From DATAXI01 sp963756185 (GTDB taxonomy: Bacteria > Verrucomicrobiota > Verrucomicrobiia > Chthoniobacterales > Chthoniobacteraceae): a stretch of 64,000 nt of DNA. The stretch is taken from assembly GCA_963756185.1 (NCBI GenBank), contig CAVWMS010000001.1:1005143-1069142 (forward strand), in the 5' to 3' direction. The translations under genes and the position numbers were made by a program. Under the pieces are notes generated by a model, which made no database searches, had not been told where the DNA came from, and saw nothing but the letters and a program-made list of their open reading frames with translations. Within the stretch, counting starts at the first letter, position 1; each line of letters starts with the position of its first letter. Positions 43,546 to 51,537 of this stretch are shown in pieces.

Positions 43546-43955
43546 GGCTGCTTTTCGTCGGTGAAAGCAGGCACGTCCTTGACATTGGCTTCCTTTAAAA
43601 CATCAAGCACGCTGACCACGACGCCAAAGGGGGCGTCCTTGTCGGCATTGAGCGCGAGGCTGCGATCGGGCGTGGCGGCCAGCATATCGAGCAGGGCCTG
43701 CTTGAGGTTCGCCAGCTCGACCGGTTTGCCATCGAGATAAAGCTGCCGATCCTTCGAGATACTGAGGACTGCGGGATCGTTGCGCGCCGGCGCGGCGGAG
43801 GCGGTCTTCGAGTCGGGCAGGTTGATGACGACGGCGGGCTGGTCGCGCTTGAAGGTGGTGGTGACGATCACGAAAATCAGCAGGATCGCCAGGATGTCGA
43901 TCAATGAGACGATGATGACGGTGGGTACGCGGCGCTTGCGCGTATAAAATCTCAT
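43542..43955 (-). CDS. exbD: ExbD/TolR-family energy-transducing protein
   Basis: From ATG 43955 the product has 137 residues. A short basic N-terminus is followed by one membrane segment with the functional Asp (VSLIDILAILLIFVIVTTTF), then a periplasmic domain (SISKDRQLYLDGKPVELANL, LNADKDAPFGVVVSVLDVLK). ExbD and ExbB couple the proton gradient to TonB for outer-membrane transport. Both overlap on each side: its start overlaps the exbB stop and its stop overlaps the def start. Confidence 0.9.
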   Translation of the reverse strand: MRFYTRKRRVPTVIIVSLIDILAILLIFVIVTTTFKRDQPAVVINLPDSKTASAAPARNDPAVLSISKDRQLYLDGKPVELANLKQALLDMLAATPDRSLALNADKDAPFGVVVSVLDVLKEANVKDVPAFTDEKQP

Positions 43956-44644
43956 GGAAAGTCCTCGATATCGGCGGTCACGGCGCGCACGCCCTGGTTG
44001 CGTTTCTTTTGATAATAGCACTTTGCGAGCAACTCGGAGATGAGCGACTCGATCTCGGCGGACATTGTCTCGATCTTCTTCGAGAAATAGGAATAGGCAA
44101 TGAGGCTGGGAATGGCGATGGAGAGGCCGACGATGGTGGTGCTGAGCGCCTCCGAGATGCCCTTGGCGATGCCGCGCGGGTCGCTGATGCTGGTGGAAGC
44201 GCCGAAGTTCCCGAAGACGTTGACCAGGCCCGAGACGGCGCCGAGCAGCCCGAGCAGCGGCGCGATGCCGACGACGACCTCGAGCACCACCAGACCGGCC
44301 TCGAGCCGCACCACCTCATGGCGCGCACGCGTTTCCACCGCCTGAATGTTCTCGGTCTTCGGCCATTGCAGGTTTTGGAGGCCGGTCTGGACGATGCGCC
44401 CCAGCGCCGAGCCATCGCCGCGCACGACGCGGGCCAGTTTCACCACCGCCTCGGCGTCGTCGGCGGGCTGCAATTCCTCGATGCCGCGGGAAATCTGCGG
44501 CGGCATGACGGTGTCGTGGCGGAGGGCGAACCCACGCAGGATGATGACCATGACCGAAACGACCGAGCAGGCCATGAGCGGGAACATGAAAATGCCGCCT
44601 TGAAGGAAAAAATGAAGGATGGAGGTATCGGCCAGGAGAATCAT
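43952..44644 (-). CDS. exbB: ExbB/TolQ/MotA-family proton channel protein
   Basis: This 230-residue protein has three membrane segments (about residues 10-35, 115-140 and 165-190) with the family pattern GIAPLLGLLGAVSGLVNVFG and GISEALSTTIVGLSIAIPSLIAY. The TGTVxG-like motif appears as LLGAVSG. It forms the pentameric stator around ExbD that energises TonB. It overlaps tonB upstream (start region 44641-44644) and exbD downstream, so the operon is fully overlapping. Confidence 0.92.
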   Translation of the reverse strand: MILLADTSILHFFLQGGIFMFPLMACSVVSVMVIILRGFALRHDTVMPPQISRGIEELQPADDAEAVVKLARVVRGDGSALGRIVQTGLQNLQWPKTENIQAVETRARHEVVRLEAGLVVLEVVVGIAPLLGLLGAVSGLVNVFGNFGASTSISDPRGIAKGISEALSTTIVGLSIAIPSLIAYSYFSKKIETMSAEIESLISELLAKCYYQKKRNQGVRAVTADIEDFP

Positions 44645-45828
44645 TGGGATCGATTGGAATCGTACACGCTAAAACTAAACGTCATATCCAGCTTCCCGTC
44701 CTTGAGCATCGGCGCAAGGTCATCGGGCACAGGAGGAAGATCGCTTTCGACGATGGCTCTTGTCGAGAGTTCCGCGAGGTCATCGGTCGCATGGTTGTCG
44801 ACGACGCCGGTCGAGGCGACCTTGCCGTCCGGGTTGAGCTTAACCTCGATAGTGACGTCGCCCACGTTTTTCGGGTGCTCGGCGATGTAAAGCTGCCATC
44901 GGGTTCCGATGAGATCGCTGAGCCGGCGGTGGTAGCGGCCAAACGGGGTCTCGACCGCGTCCACGCCGGGGCCGCCAGGGTTGGTGATGCCGCCGTTGAC
45001 GCGGGTCTTTTCCATCTGCCGCTGCAACGAGGGCTCGGCCTGGCTGGCCGGGGGCTGCGGCCGATTGAGCGGCATCGGGCGGGTCATGTCGGGGTTGGCG
45101 CGCATGGCGGGGGGGGTGGTGAGTTTCGCCAATTGCATGGGCGGCGTGGCCTGTGGCGCGGCGGGAGTGGGCGTGGGCGTGCCGAGGGCGAGCTCGGGGG
45201 CAGGCGTGGGGATCGGCTTGGGCAGCGGTGTGGAGGCGGCGGTGGGCGCAGGGGTGGGCGTGGCGTTGAGCGGGGCGGATTGCTGGACCTGGGTGATGGC
45301 GGACGGGGTTTCCTCGGGCATGCCCGGCGGGTTTTGGGCGGATGGGCGCATCGGCGAAACCGGCGGCGCGGGGACCGTCCCTTTTCCAGAAGAGAGCGAT
45401 TGGGTCGCCAGTTCGATGAATTTCCGCTGCGGGCCGGCCTGGCTGGGCAGCGGCAGATTTCCCGTGGCGGGTTGGCGGCTGCCGGCAACCATGTTGACGT
45501 CGGATTGGAAAAGGGCTTTGGCGGGCGCCTTGGTCGAGGGTGTGAGGCCGCTGGAATCGATCAGCGGCTGGACCATGTGGATGGGGGGTGTGGGCAGAGA
45601 GAGGACCTTCGGCGGTGGCGGCGGCGGCGGGGTGGGTCGCGCTGGCATGATGGTGACGGTGAGTTGCGAGAGGTCCGGCTGGGCGACGGCCGCGCCATGC
45701 GGTTGCAGCGCCGTGATCAGGTCGTGCGCGTGCTCGATGGTCCAGACAATGGCCACGAATTCCACGATGAAGATGTTGAGCAACACCGACGCCAGGAGTG
45801 CGAAGAAAATCTTTTGGCTCTCGGACAT
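44641..45828 (-). CDS. tonB: TonB-family protein with long Pro-rich spacer
   Basis: The 395-residue protein has an N-terminal membrane anchor (FFALLASVLLNIFIVEFVAIVW). A Pro/Thr/Ala-rich periplasmic spacer (about residues 60-290, with seven consecutive Pro) follows, then a C-terminal TonB-like domain (GDVTIEVKLNPDGKVASTGV, STRAIVESDLPPVPDDL, DGKLDMTFSFSVYD). It would transduce energy from ExbBD to TonB-dependent outer-membrane receptors. None of those receptors lies in this window. It is the first gene of the tonB-exbB-exbD-def operon. Confidence 0.88.
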   Translation of the reverse strand: MSESQKIFFALLASVLLNIFIVEFVAIVWTIEHAHDLITALQPHGAAVAQPDLSQLTVTIMPARPTPPPPPPPKVLSLPTPPIHMVQPLIDSSGLTPSTKAPAKALFQSDVNMVAGSRQPATGNLPLPSQAGPQRKFIELATQSLSSGKGTVPAPPVSPMRPSAQNPPGMPEETPSAITQVQQSAPLNATPTPAPTAASTPLPKPIPTPAPELALGTPTPTPAAPQATPPMQLAKLTTPPAMRANPDMTRPMPLNRPQPPASQAEPSLQRQMEKTRVNGGITNPGGPGVDAVETPFGRYHRRLSDLIGTRWQLYIAEHPKNVGDVTIEVKLNPDGKVASTGVVDNHATDDLAELSTRAIVESDLPPVPDDLAPMLKDGKLDMTFSFSVYDSNRSQ

Positions 45829-45945
45829 GGAAAGGGATGAAAATAATTTCCCGAGCGCCCGGACGCAAATCCGATGTCAGGGATCGGGGGTGGGGGCATG
45901 GGAATTATGGTATTCATAAAGAGGGGGTTGGCGGGGGGTGAAAGT

Positions 45946-45995
45946 ACCTTGATTGACCTTGATTGGGCTTGATTGACCTTGATTCACCTTGATTG
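45946..45995. repeat. Five tandem 10-base repeats (ACCTTGATTG)
   Basis: Five consecutive 10-base units of ACCTTGATTG. The third (GGCTTGATTG) and fourth (ACCTTGATTC) are variants. They lie 120 bases upstream of the tonB start on the opposite strand to its reading, so could be in its promoter region. Confidence 0.85.
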
Positions 45996-46266
45996 CGAGT
46001 TGGGGCAAATGTGCCGGGTGGGGAGTTTGATCGGGTGATAATGGGTGGGTTGAGGTTGGGATTTCGCGGTGACGGGCGACGGCATTTCATGAGGATAGCA
46101 AGTTGGATGTCGCGGTGGTTAGTGGTTTTTTTTGGTGGCTTGCAACGGGGCGGCCCGCGGCGCTCGGGTTACCGGGACATTCCTGCTTGCACTTTCGACC
46201 GGCGCCACAAACCTCTGTCAGGTATCCATACCCCTATCACCCTATCCATTCGTTTGGCTTGGAGAG

Positions 46267-46302
46267 ATGGGACCTATGGGACTCATGGGACGAATGGGAC
46301 CT
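46267..46302. repeat. Four tandem 9-base repeats (ATGGGACNN)
   Basis: Four 9-base units starting ATGGGAC (followed by CT, TC, GA, CT). The same kind of repeat, two ATGGG-led 9-base units, lies at 9856-9873 just before the secreted-protein gene at 9925. Confidence 0.8.
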
Positions 46303-46380
46303 ATGTCCGCGCCCATCCGTCTTGAAAATCTCCAGCCTGCCGCTGCTCGTTTGCTGAAGATTCAGCTGAATCGTTTCGGC

Positions 46381-46908
46381 TTAGGCGATTTGCTTTCGCA
46401 GTAGGGAATGGCAGCCGAGCGTTGCGAAGGCGACGAGGATGAGAAAGGGGATGAGGAGGGCTACCGCTGCGGCGCGGATATGCCATTCGCCGCCGCTGGA
46501 GAGGGTGCCGTAGGAGAGCAATTCGGGCACGCCGTGCTGGACCCGGACCGTGGCGCCGTCGGATACGCGCATGGAAACCAAGCCGTCGGCCGGCGCCAAG
46601 GAGCGGGCGGTCATGACGCCGAAGAATATGAGCCACGACGCGGCCAGCAACACGGCGGTAAAAGAGAGGGCGCCGATGATTCGCGAATACATTGTGTTTC
46701 CGATCTTGGCGAACTCCGCCTTCAGGTCGAGGGCGGCGCCGAGGTCTTCGACAGCGGCGGCGAAAGCTTCCTCTTCGGAGGCGCCGGATTGAATTTTTGA
46801 TTCGATTTGCTCGCGCAGATGCGCTTCGAGTTCATCGAGCGGGACGGGGGATTGGATGCCGGCGGCGAGCATTCCGGCGCGCCAGGCGGTGATTCTTTGT
46901 TCAAGCAT
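46381..46908 (-). CDS. Two-helix membrane protein coupled to a PadR regulator
   Basis: The 175-residue protein has an N-terminal cytoplasmic helical part of the permease-prefix type (LDELEAHLREQIESKIQSGA SEEEAFAAAVEDLG, written in two parts). A membrane helix (IIGALSFTAVLLAASWLIFFGV), a periplasmic domain and a second helix (AAVALLIPFLILVAFATLGC) follow. Its start overlaps the end of the PadR gene by eight bases, so the two are translationally coupled. Such PadR-membrane-protein pairs are common, and the membrane protein may be the target of, or a partner to, the regulator. Confidence 0.7.
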   Translation of the reverse strand: MLEQRITAWRAGMLAAGIQSPVPLDELEAHLREQIESKIQSGASEEEAFAAAVEDLGAALDLKAEFAKIGNTMYSRIIGALSFTAVLLAASWLIFFGVMTARSLAPADGLVSMRVSDGATVRVQHGVPELLSYGTLSSGGEWHIRAAAVALLIPFLILVAFATLGCHSLLRKQIA

Positions 46909-47233
46909 GTTGAGTTCCTTTCAAGCCGGAGAGAAGGGCGTGGACGAGCGACCATTGCCGGTGATGCGTGGCCATGGCGGTCCTCCCTGTTTTTTTGAGT
47001 GAGTAATATTTGCGTTTGCGGCCGGTTTCGCTCTTGCCCCAGCGGGATTTGATGAGGCCGCGTTGTTCGAGCCGGTGGAGGACGGGATAGAGCATGCCGT
47101 CGGTCCAGCGCAGCTCGCCATTGGAGCGGGACTTAATTTCCTGGATGATGGCGTAGCCGTAGCTTTCGCCGTTGGAGAGGAGGGCGAGGATGATCGGTTC
47201 GGCGGAGGCGGCAACGAGTTCGCGGCGAATCAT
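46901..47233 (-). CDS. PadR-family transcriptional regulator
   Basis: From ATG 47233 the 110-residue protein has a PadR winged helix: ILALLSNGESYGYAIIQEIK, WTDGMLYPVLHRLEQRGLIK, and the wing SETGRKRKYYSLKKTGRTAM. PadR proteins repress nearby genes and respond to a ligand. Its gene overlaps the following membrane-protein gene by eight bases. A start at 47248 adding MHNPP is an alternative. Confidence 0.93.
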   Translation of the reverse strand: MIRRELVAASAEPIILALLSNGESYGYAIIQEIKSRSNGELRWTDGMLYPVLHRLEQRGLIKSRWGKSETGRKRKYYSLKKTGRTAMATHHRQWSLVHALLSGLKGTQHA

Positions 47234-47343
47234 TGGGGGATTATGCATAGAGGAATTATGTATAGCAATGGAAAAATTGACGATGCCGGGCCTGGCGCGG
47301 TCTCTTAATTGATTTGCCGGGTTTCTGCCGGGGGCAGAGGAGC

Positions 47344-47592
47344 CTAATATTGACTGCCGTCGCCGTGGCATGCGGGAAATGAAAGGCCGCTGCCGCAATA
47401 ACAGGGTCGCCCAATTGCCTTGACCGCCTTTGGCGCTGTTTGACTGGCTGAAAGATCAGCAAGCGGAAGCCATTCCGAAAGCTCTTCGTCATAATACGAA
47501 TCAGAGGGGAAGAGGGTGGCATTCCCCAATCGCCTCATGATCTGGGCGACTGGCCAGTCGCCAATGATTTCGATTCCCCTGGAAATTCTCAT
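47344..47592 (-). CDS. Small protein with GYF_2-like and SEC-C-type zinc-binding segments
   Basis: This 82-residue protein combines two short modules. Residues about 8-48 (GDWPVAQIMRRLGNATLFPS, YYDEELSEWLPLADL) look like the DUF4339/GYF_2 pattern of G-P-x-x-x-I-x-x-L-x-x-G ... D-x-x-x-W-x-P-L. Residues about 60-80 hold a SEC-C-type metal site: CYCGSGLSFPACHG (CxC ... CH). Neither segment gives a specific function. It stands among small ORFs with no obvious partner. Confidence 0.55.
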   Translation of the reverse strand: MRISRGIEIIGDWPVAQIMRRLGNATLFPSDSYYDEELSEWLPLADLSASQTAPKAVKAIGRPCYCGSGLSFPACHGDGSQY

Positions 47593-47598
47593 GGCATT

Positions 47599-47772
47599 TC
47601 ATTCCCCCTCGTCGCCGGCGCCATTCACTCCCAATTTCTCCCGAAGCGCCTCCGCAAGAATCCCTGGCGGGATTTCATCGAAGATCAAAATGCCGTCCCT
47701 GGCCGACTCAAAAAGCCGGCGGTGGTGAAGTTCCGAGGTCTGCAACGCTTCCGCATTATTACGATCATTCAT
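47599..47772 (-). pseudogene. Truncated PAS-kinase fragment (or small unknown ORF)
   Basis: The translation from ATG 47772 (57 residues) includes LHHRRLFESARDGILIFDE, the typical opening of a PAS domain in sensor kinases. It then leaves the family and stops after REKLGVNGAGDEGE. No rest of a PAS domain or kinase follows nearby. It is best read as a truncated remnant. Alternatively it is a small unrelated protein. Confidence 0.4.
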
Positions 47773-47898
47773 TTCCCACGGCGGCCCTCCTTTGCCAACA
47801 CTACGGCTCTTTAATCCTGCAAGCGAACGGTATTTTCCACCTCTCTGGAAGGAAGACTCACGCAAAGACCTGCCCGCACCGCTCCGCGAACGCAGAGC

Positions 47899-48027
47899 CT
47901 AACGCGCCATGGCGACGCTGATTTCGACGATGGCGAGCAGCAGGAGAATGACGGCGATGGAGAGACCGAGCCTGCGCGCGAATTTTTCCGAACGGGACGG
48001 GCCAAAATGGTATCGAATCCTGGGCAT
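47899..48027 (-). CDS. Small single-pass membrane protein, unknown
   Basis: From ATG 48027 the 42-residue product (RIRYHFGPSRSEKFARRLGL ...) has a basic N-terminus and one hydrophobic helix (SIAVILLLLAIVEISVAMAR) at the C-terminus. The charge layout is consistent with a tail-anchored small membrane protein. A longer frame begins at 48183 but is less protein-like. The evidence is weak because the ORF is so short. Confidence 0.35.
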   Translation of the reverse strand: MPRIRYHFGPSRSEKFARRLGLSIAVILLLLAIVEISVAMAR

Positions 48028-48163
48028 GATCGAGGCGGCCGGGGGATGCCGTTGGCGGGTTTGGAAGAAGAAACGCGGCTGTGGCCCAAATCGGTCGCAC
48101 GGGGGACAAAGCCTGATGCGGCGGTAAGGGGAAAGCCTGATAAGAGCCGGGTGCGAGGGATGC

Positions 48164-48563
48164 ATGAAACGGAGGGATTTCATCCTGGTGAGCCTGGCCG
48201 CGGCCGCGGCGGCCGGCTGCCAGGGGATGGGCGGGGCCGCTTCATCGTCCGGGGGCGGGGAACAGGTCGGTTGACGCGGGTCCGGCTGGCAGTTACGCGG
48301 CGGACGGCGTTTATTCGAATTTCCGCGACGATGGGTTTTTCGTCATCCGGCGCGGGGCGATGCTGGAGGCGCTATCGTCGATCTGCATGCACCGGCATTG
48401 CAAGATCGACGTCGAGAATGACCAGTCGTTTTTGTGCCCGTGCCACGGCTCGACGTTCGATCCGAATGGGAGGGTGATGGAAGGCCCCGCGACCCGGAAT
48501 TTGCCGGTGCTGGCCAGTTCCACCGATTCGGCGGGGCGCCTGGTGGTGCGGGTTCCCGGGTGA
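48164..48563 (+). CDS. Rieske [2Fe-2S] protein with Tat/lipoprotein-like leader, frameshifted
   Basis: The start MKRRDFILVSLAAAAAAGCQ has two Arg before a hydrophobic run and a Cys, like a Tat-exported lipoprotein leader. The first frame stops at 48273. A one-base shift at about 48266-48273 continues GSYAADGVYSNFRDDGFFVI, and then the Rieske cluster-binding motifs CMH (SICMHRHCKID) and CPCHGSTFDPNG, ending at 48563. Two Cys and two His ligands are intact. The protein is small (about 132 residues) and would act as an exported electron carrier or Rieske-like protein. A GAGGG just upstream is a plausible ribosome-binding site. Confidence 0.75.
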
Positions 48564-48915
48564 TCGGTTGGCGGGAGCGGTTTAACCCGAACTCCGAAGT
48601 TGATCGGGGCGATCTGGCGCAATCTGCTGGCCGCGAGTGCCATTCGTCGGACCTCACCGTATCTTTCAGATACGCTTCGGCTCGCCCGCCCGCCGACCAC
48701 CACGGTTCCCTTCCTCCTCCTCGGTCCTCCTCATGTCATCGCGACTCAGCATCTTGCACCATCTCATCCCCTCCAACATCGGAGTTCGGGTTTAAAGAAT
48801 AACGTAGCCGTGGATTCCGGGAGTCAGCGGCGGGTTCATGCAAAAGTTAAGGAGCAAGTGCAAGTACACGCCGGCGCGCGGGTGAGGCGCCAGCGGCTAC
48901 ATTGCACTTGAAACG
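48564..48915. other. Intergenic region without a recognisable gene
   Basis: A 350-base gap lies between the Rieske gene and the convergent GH28 gene. I see no ORF with convincing protein character in it and no repeat family shared with other gaps. Confidence 0.5.
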
Positions 48916-50217
48916 CTATTGCGGCGCGCCGTTGATGTTGGTCGAATTGGTGGCGGTGAATTTCGGGCCGGAGGTGTTGCTGACGGTCACGTTGTTGAAG
49001 GTGATGTTGTCCGCGTGATCCACCGTTACGCCGGCTTTCGAATTGAAGGTGCAATTATCGAACACAACATCGGAAACCGGCATGGCCGGCAGGCCGGCGA
49101 TCTCGATGGCTTTGCCGGCGCCGCCGGTGCAGTTGATATTCTCGCAATGGATATTCTTCAGCGTGGGCGGCACGGGCGCGGCCTGGCCGTCGTTGTTGGT
49201 GTTATACGCGGTCGTGATGCGAACGGCGACGCGGACATTGGCCAGGGTGTCGTTGCTGAAGGTCACGTTCTGGACCGTGCCGCCGCGGCCGGCGCTCGAT
49301 TTGATGTCCAGCCCCTCCCACGAGGTGTGGCTGATGTTGCAATTCGAGACGGTCACGTCACTTACGCCGCCCGACATCTCGCTGCCGATGACGATGCCGC
49401 CCATCGAGTTATCGACAATGCAATGATCCACGAGCACGTGCTCGGTCGGTTTGGCGATGGTGTAACCTTCCATGTTCTTGCCGGATTTGATCGCGATGGA
49501 ATCGTCGCCGGTATGGAAGTAACAGTTGGTGATCTTGACGTTGGTGGAGGAATCGGGATCGATGCCATCGCCGTTTGCGATGCGGTTGGATGGATTGCGC
49601 GAAACGACTTTCAAATGATCGAATATCAAGTTATCGCTGTAAATGGGATGGATGGTCCATGCCGGGCCATAACTTACGGTAAGATTTTCGACCGTGATAT
49701 TCTGGGCGTTCATCATGCAGATGGCGCGGCCGCGGGTGCGATTGCCCGATTTTTTCTTTTCAGCGGCGCCGAGCTCGAGGCCGGAGGCGTCAATGGTTCC
49801 CTTGCCGGTGATGACGACGTTGGTGATGTTATAAGGTCCCTGGCGGTCGCGTTTGCCGAGCGTGAGCAGGCTGGCGTAGCAATTCAGCTCCCAGCCCTCG
49901 TAGCGGCAGGGGATCATGGGGTAGTCGGCCAGGTTGGTGCTTCCCTTGAGCACGCCGTCGATCTGGAGGGTCATGTTGCTTTTGAGGAACAACGCGCCGC
50001 TGACAAAGGTGTGGTCGGCGGGGAGAAGAACCGTGTCGCCCGGCATGCAGCCGTCGATGGCGGACTGGATCGCCTTGGTATCGACCGTTGCGCCGTCGCC
50101 GGCGGCGCCGCTTTGAGTTACGTCAATAACCGTGCCTGCATAAGTGGATGGGGCAGCGATGAACGCGGAGAAAAGGGCCGCGAGGATTTGGGATCTCACA
50201 AGGGGATGGGGATGCAT
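48916..50217 (-). CDS. Secreted glycoside hydrolase family 28 (polygalacturonase-like) protein
   Basis: This 433-residue protein has a signal peptide (ILAALFSAFIAAPSTYA). The GH28 beta-helix begins TVIDVTQSGAAGDGATVDTK AIQSAID (written in two parts) and has the motifs NGDGIDPDSSTNVKI, YFHTGDDSIAIKSG (the Asp pair) and GGIVIGSEMSGGV, the exo-type replacement of the usual GHG. A GLDIKSSAGRGG follows where GLRIKS is usual, so the substrate-binding Arg is replaced by Asp. It would hydrolyse galacturonan or a related pectic/rhamnogalacturonan chain outside the cell. It stands alone and is divergent from the gene at 50503. Confidence 0.88.
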   Translation of the reverse strand: MHPHPLVRSQILAALFSAFIAAPSTYAGTVIDVTQSGAAGDGATVDTKAIQSAIDGCMPGDTVLLPADHTFVSGALFLKSNMTLQIDGVLKGSTNLADYPMIPCRYEGWELNCYASLLTLGKRDRQGPYNITNVVITGKGTIDASGLELGAAEKKKSGNRTRGRAICMMNAQNITVENLTVSYGPAWTIHPIYSDNLIFDHLKVVSRNPSNRIANGDGIDPDSSTNVKITNCYFHTGDDSIAIKSGKNMEGYTIAKPTEHVLVDHCIVDNSMGGIVIGSEMSGGVSDVTVSNCNISHTSWEGLDIKSSAGRGGTVQNVTFSNDTLANVRVAVRITTAYNTNNDGQAAPVPPTLKNIHCENINCTGGAGKAIEIAGLPAMPVSDVVFDNCTFNSKAGVTVDHADNITFNNVTVSNTSGPKFTATNSTNINGAPQ

Positions 50218-50240
50218 GGGGGAGCATGCTACAAGGGGCG

Positions 50241-50274
50241 ATTGATAATTGCTAATCTAAAATTGCTAATTGAA
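50241..50274. repeat. Single arm of the AT-rich inverted-repeat family
   Basis: ATTGATAATTGCTAATCTAA and the following 14 bases are identical to the left arm at 42829-42860. No inverted partner or GCCGCC palindrome lies nearby. It lies in the divergent gap between the GH28 gene and the gene at 50503. Confidence 0.85.
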
Positions 50275-50502
50275 GCCGATGCGTTTTCGCGCGAAACGGC
50301 GGCCCCTGCCCCGAGGTGGCCGCGGTCGAGCGGCGCTTGGGGCCGGGAACATGTCGATGTCCTTGGGCATTTCCGCCGGGGAGAAAACGATCGCGTTACT
50401 CCTTTGGCGTATGAAAAAACGATCCATCCGGGAAATTCCGGTTACCAGACAGAAATGACAAAACCGTGACAATTCCGGACTGACAACGTTTTACATGCGA
50501 TT

Positions 50503-51438
50503 ATGAGCTCGAAAACTCCGTTTGGATTAAAGCTCGCGATCATAGTCGCCAGCTTCGCGATGTTCCCCGCCCTTTCGGCCTTCGGGGATATGAAGTTTGA
50601 TGAGTTGCTGAAGCAGATCCCGCCATTTGTTCAACCAGGGAAAATTCTGATGTTCAAATGTGCGTACACAAACGTCACGCACCTCGGCGAGCCGGATGGT
50701 GACGGCTGGCAGAAATGTGACGATTTGGAATGTTGCTTTTGCGACGCACAATCCGGCAAATTTTCAGTCAATTATAATCAAATGGCAGACCGAAGTGGCT
50801 CCGGTGACACGGCAATCTCCAACATAAGCGACTATTTTGGTGGTGAATGGCTTCTGGTTATGATGTGCTCCGGCACTATCGGCGATATGACGACGCCGGC
50901 ACAAGTTGAGATTCAAAGTCCGGAGTCCGCGGCGGATTCTTATATACCATATCAGGCACTTATTGGCTACACACCGAGCCATCTATTCAGCCCGGATTAC
51001 TTGTTGGGGGAGGTCTTGCAGGAGGATGGAAAAAAGACGATCTCCGTCAAAGAGGATGGCTCCGATATTACGGTCGTCGTTGACAACGACGGGGCGGGAG
51101 AAGGGGGATTGTTGGGAATTGAATGTACCGCGGTGTTAACGAAAGGGAAATACCTGGCCCTGAAGTCCTATAGTCAGAAAACCATCAGGATGATCTCAGG
51201 CGTGAAGAGCGAATCCGACGTAAACATCGTTGTTCGCTCTACGACGACGATGCCCGACGGAATGGTGTATCCCGCATCTGCTGAGTACAGTAGCATAAGG
51301 GATGGCAAAACGATTGCATCGGATAGCTTTCGGGTACTAAGCATCGAGTATGTGGACAAGCTTCCTGATCCGCCGCTGATACCACCGAACTCAGAACGTC
51401 ACGGACAAGAGGACGGGAATGAAAGTGCGAACCGGTGA
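50503..51438 (+). CDS. Secreted protein of unknown function, less GC-rich than its neighbours
   Basis: This 311-residue protein has a signal peptide (LKLAIIVASFAMFPALSAFG). The mature protein is beta-rich with several Cys (CDDLECCFCD), GEWLLVMMCSGTIGD, and a second half of alternating strands (SEDITVVVDND-like repeats, VVRSTTTMPDGMVYPASAEY). No catalytic motif is seen. Its DNA is visibly less GC-rich than the surrounding genes, with more A/T in third positions, so transfer or relaxed selection is possible. It is divergent from the GH28 gene. Confidence 0.65.
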   Translation: MSSKTPFGLKLAIIVASFAMFPALSAFGDMKFDELLKQIPPFVQPGKILMFKCAYTNVTHLGEPDGDGWQKCDDLECCFCDAQSGKFSVNYNQMADRSGSGDTAISNISDYFGGEWLLVMMCSGTIGDMTTPAQVEIQSPESAADSYIPYQALIGYTPSHLFSPDYLLGEVLQEDGKKTISVKEDGSDITVVVDNDGAGEGGLLGIECTAVLTKGKYLALKSYSQKTIRMISGVKSESDVNIVVRSTTTMPDGMVYPASAEYSSIRDGKTIASDSFRVLSIEYVDKLPDPPLIPPNSERHGQEDGNESANR

Positions 51439-51537
51439 AATTCCATCCACCATTTTTGATGTAATTAAGGGCTTTCTTCAGCAATCGGGGCACGGGACGG
51501 CGCAACGGTAATACCAGACTAAGTTCCGAGAGCCTCA

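Larger units (their letters stand above)
45829..46380. other. Intergenic region with short tandem repeats, no convincing gene
   Basis: This 550-base gap between tonB and the membrane protein at 46381 has small ORFs (e.g. 45993-46325 on the plus strand). Their translations are biased and partly made of repeat (GTYGTHGTNGTYV), so I do not call a gene. It holds a 10-base and a 9-base tandem repeat, annotated separately. Confidence 0.6.

Noticed and set aside
45993..46325. Plus-strand ORF of 110 residues
   Set aside because: Part of the product is translation of the 9-base repeat (GTYGTHGTNGTY) and the rest has no protein character.
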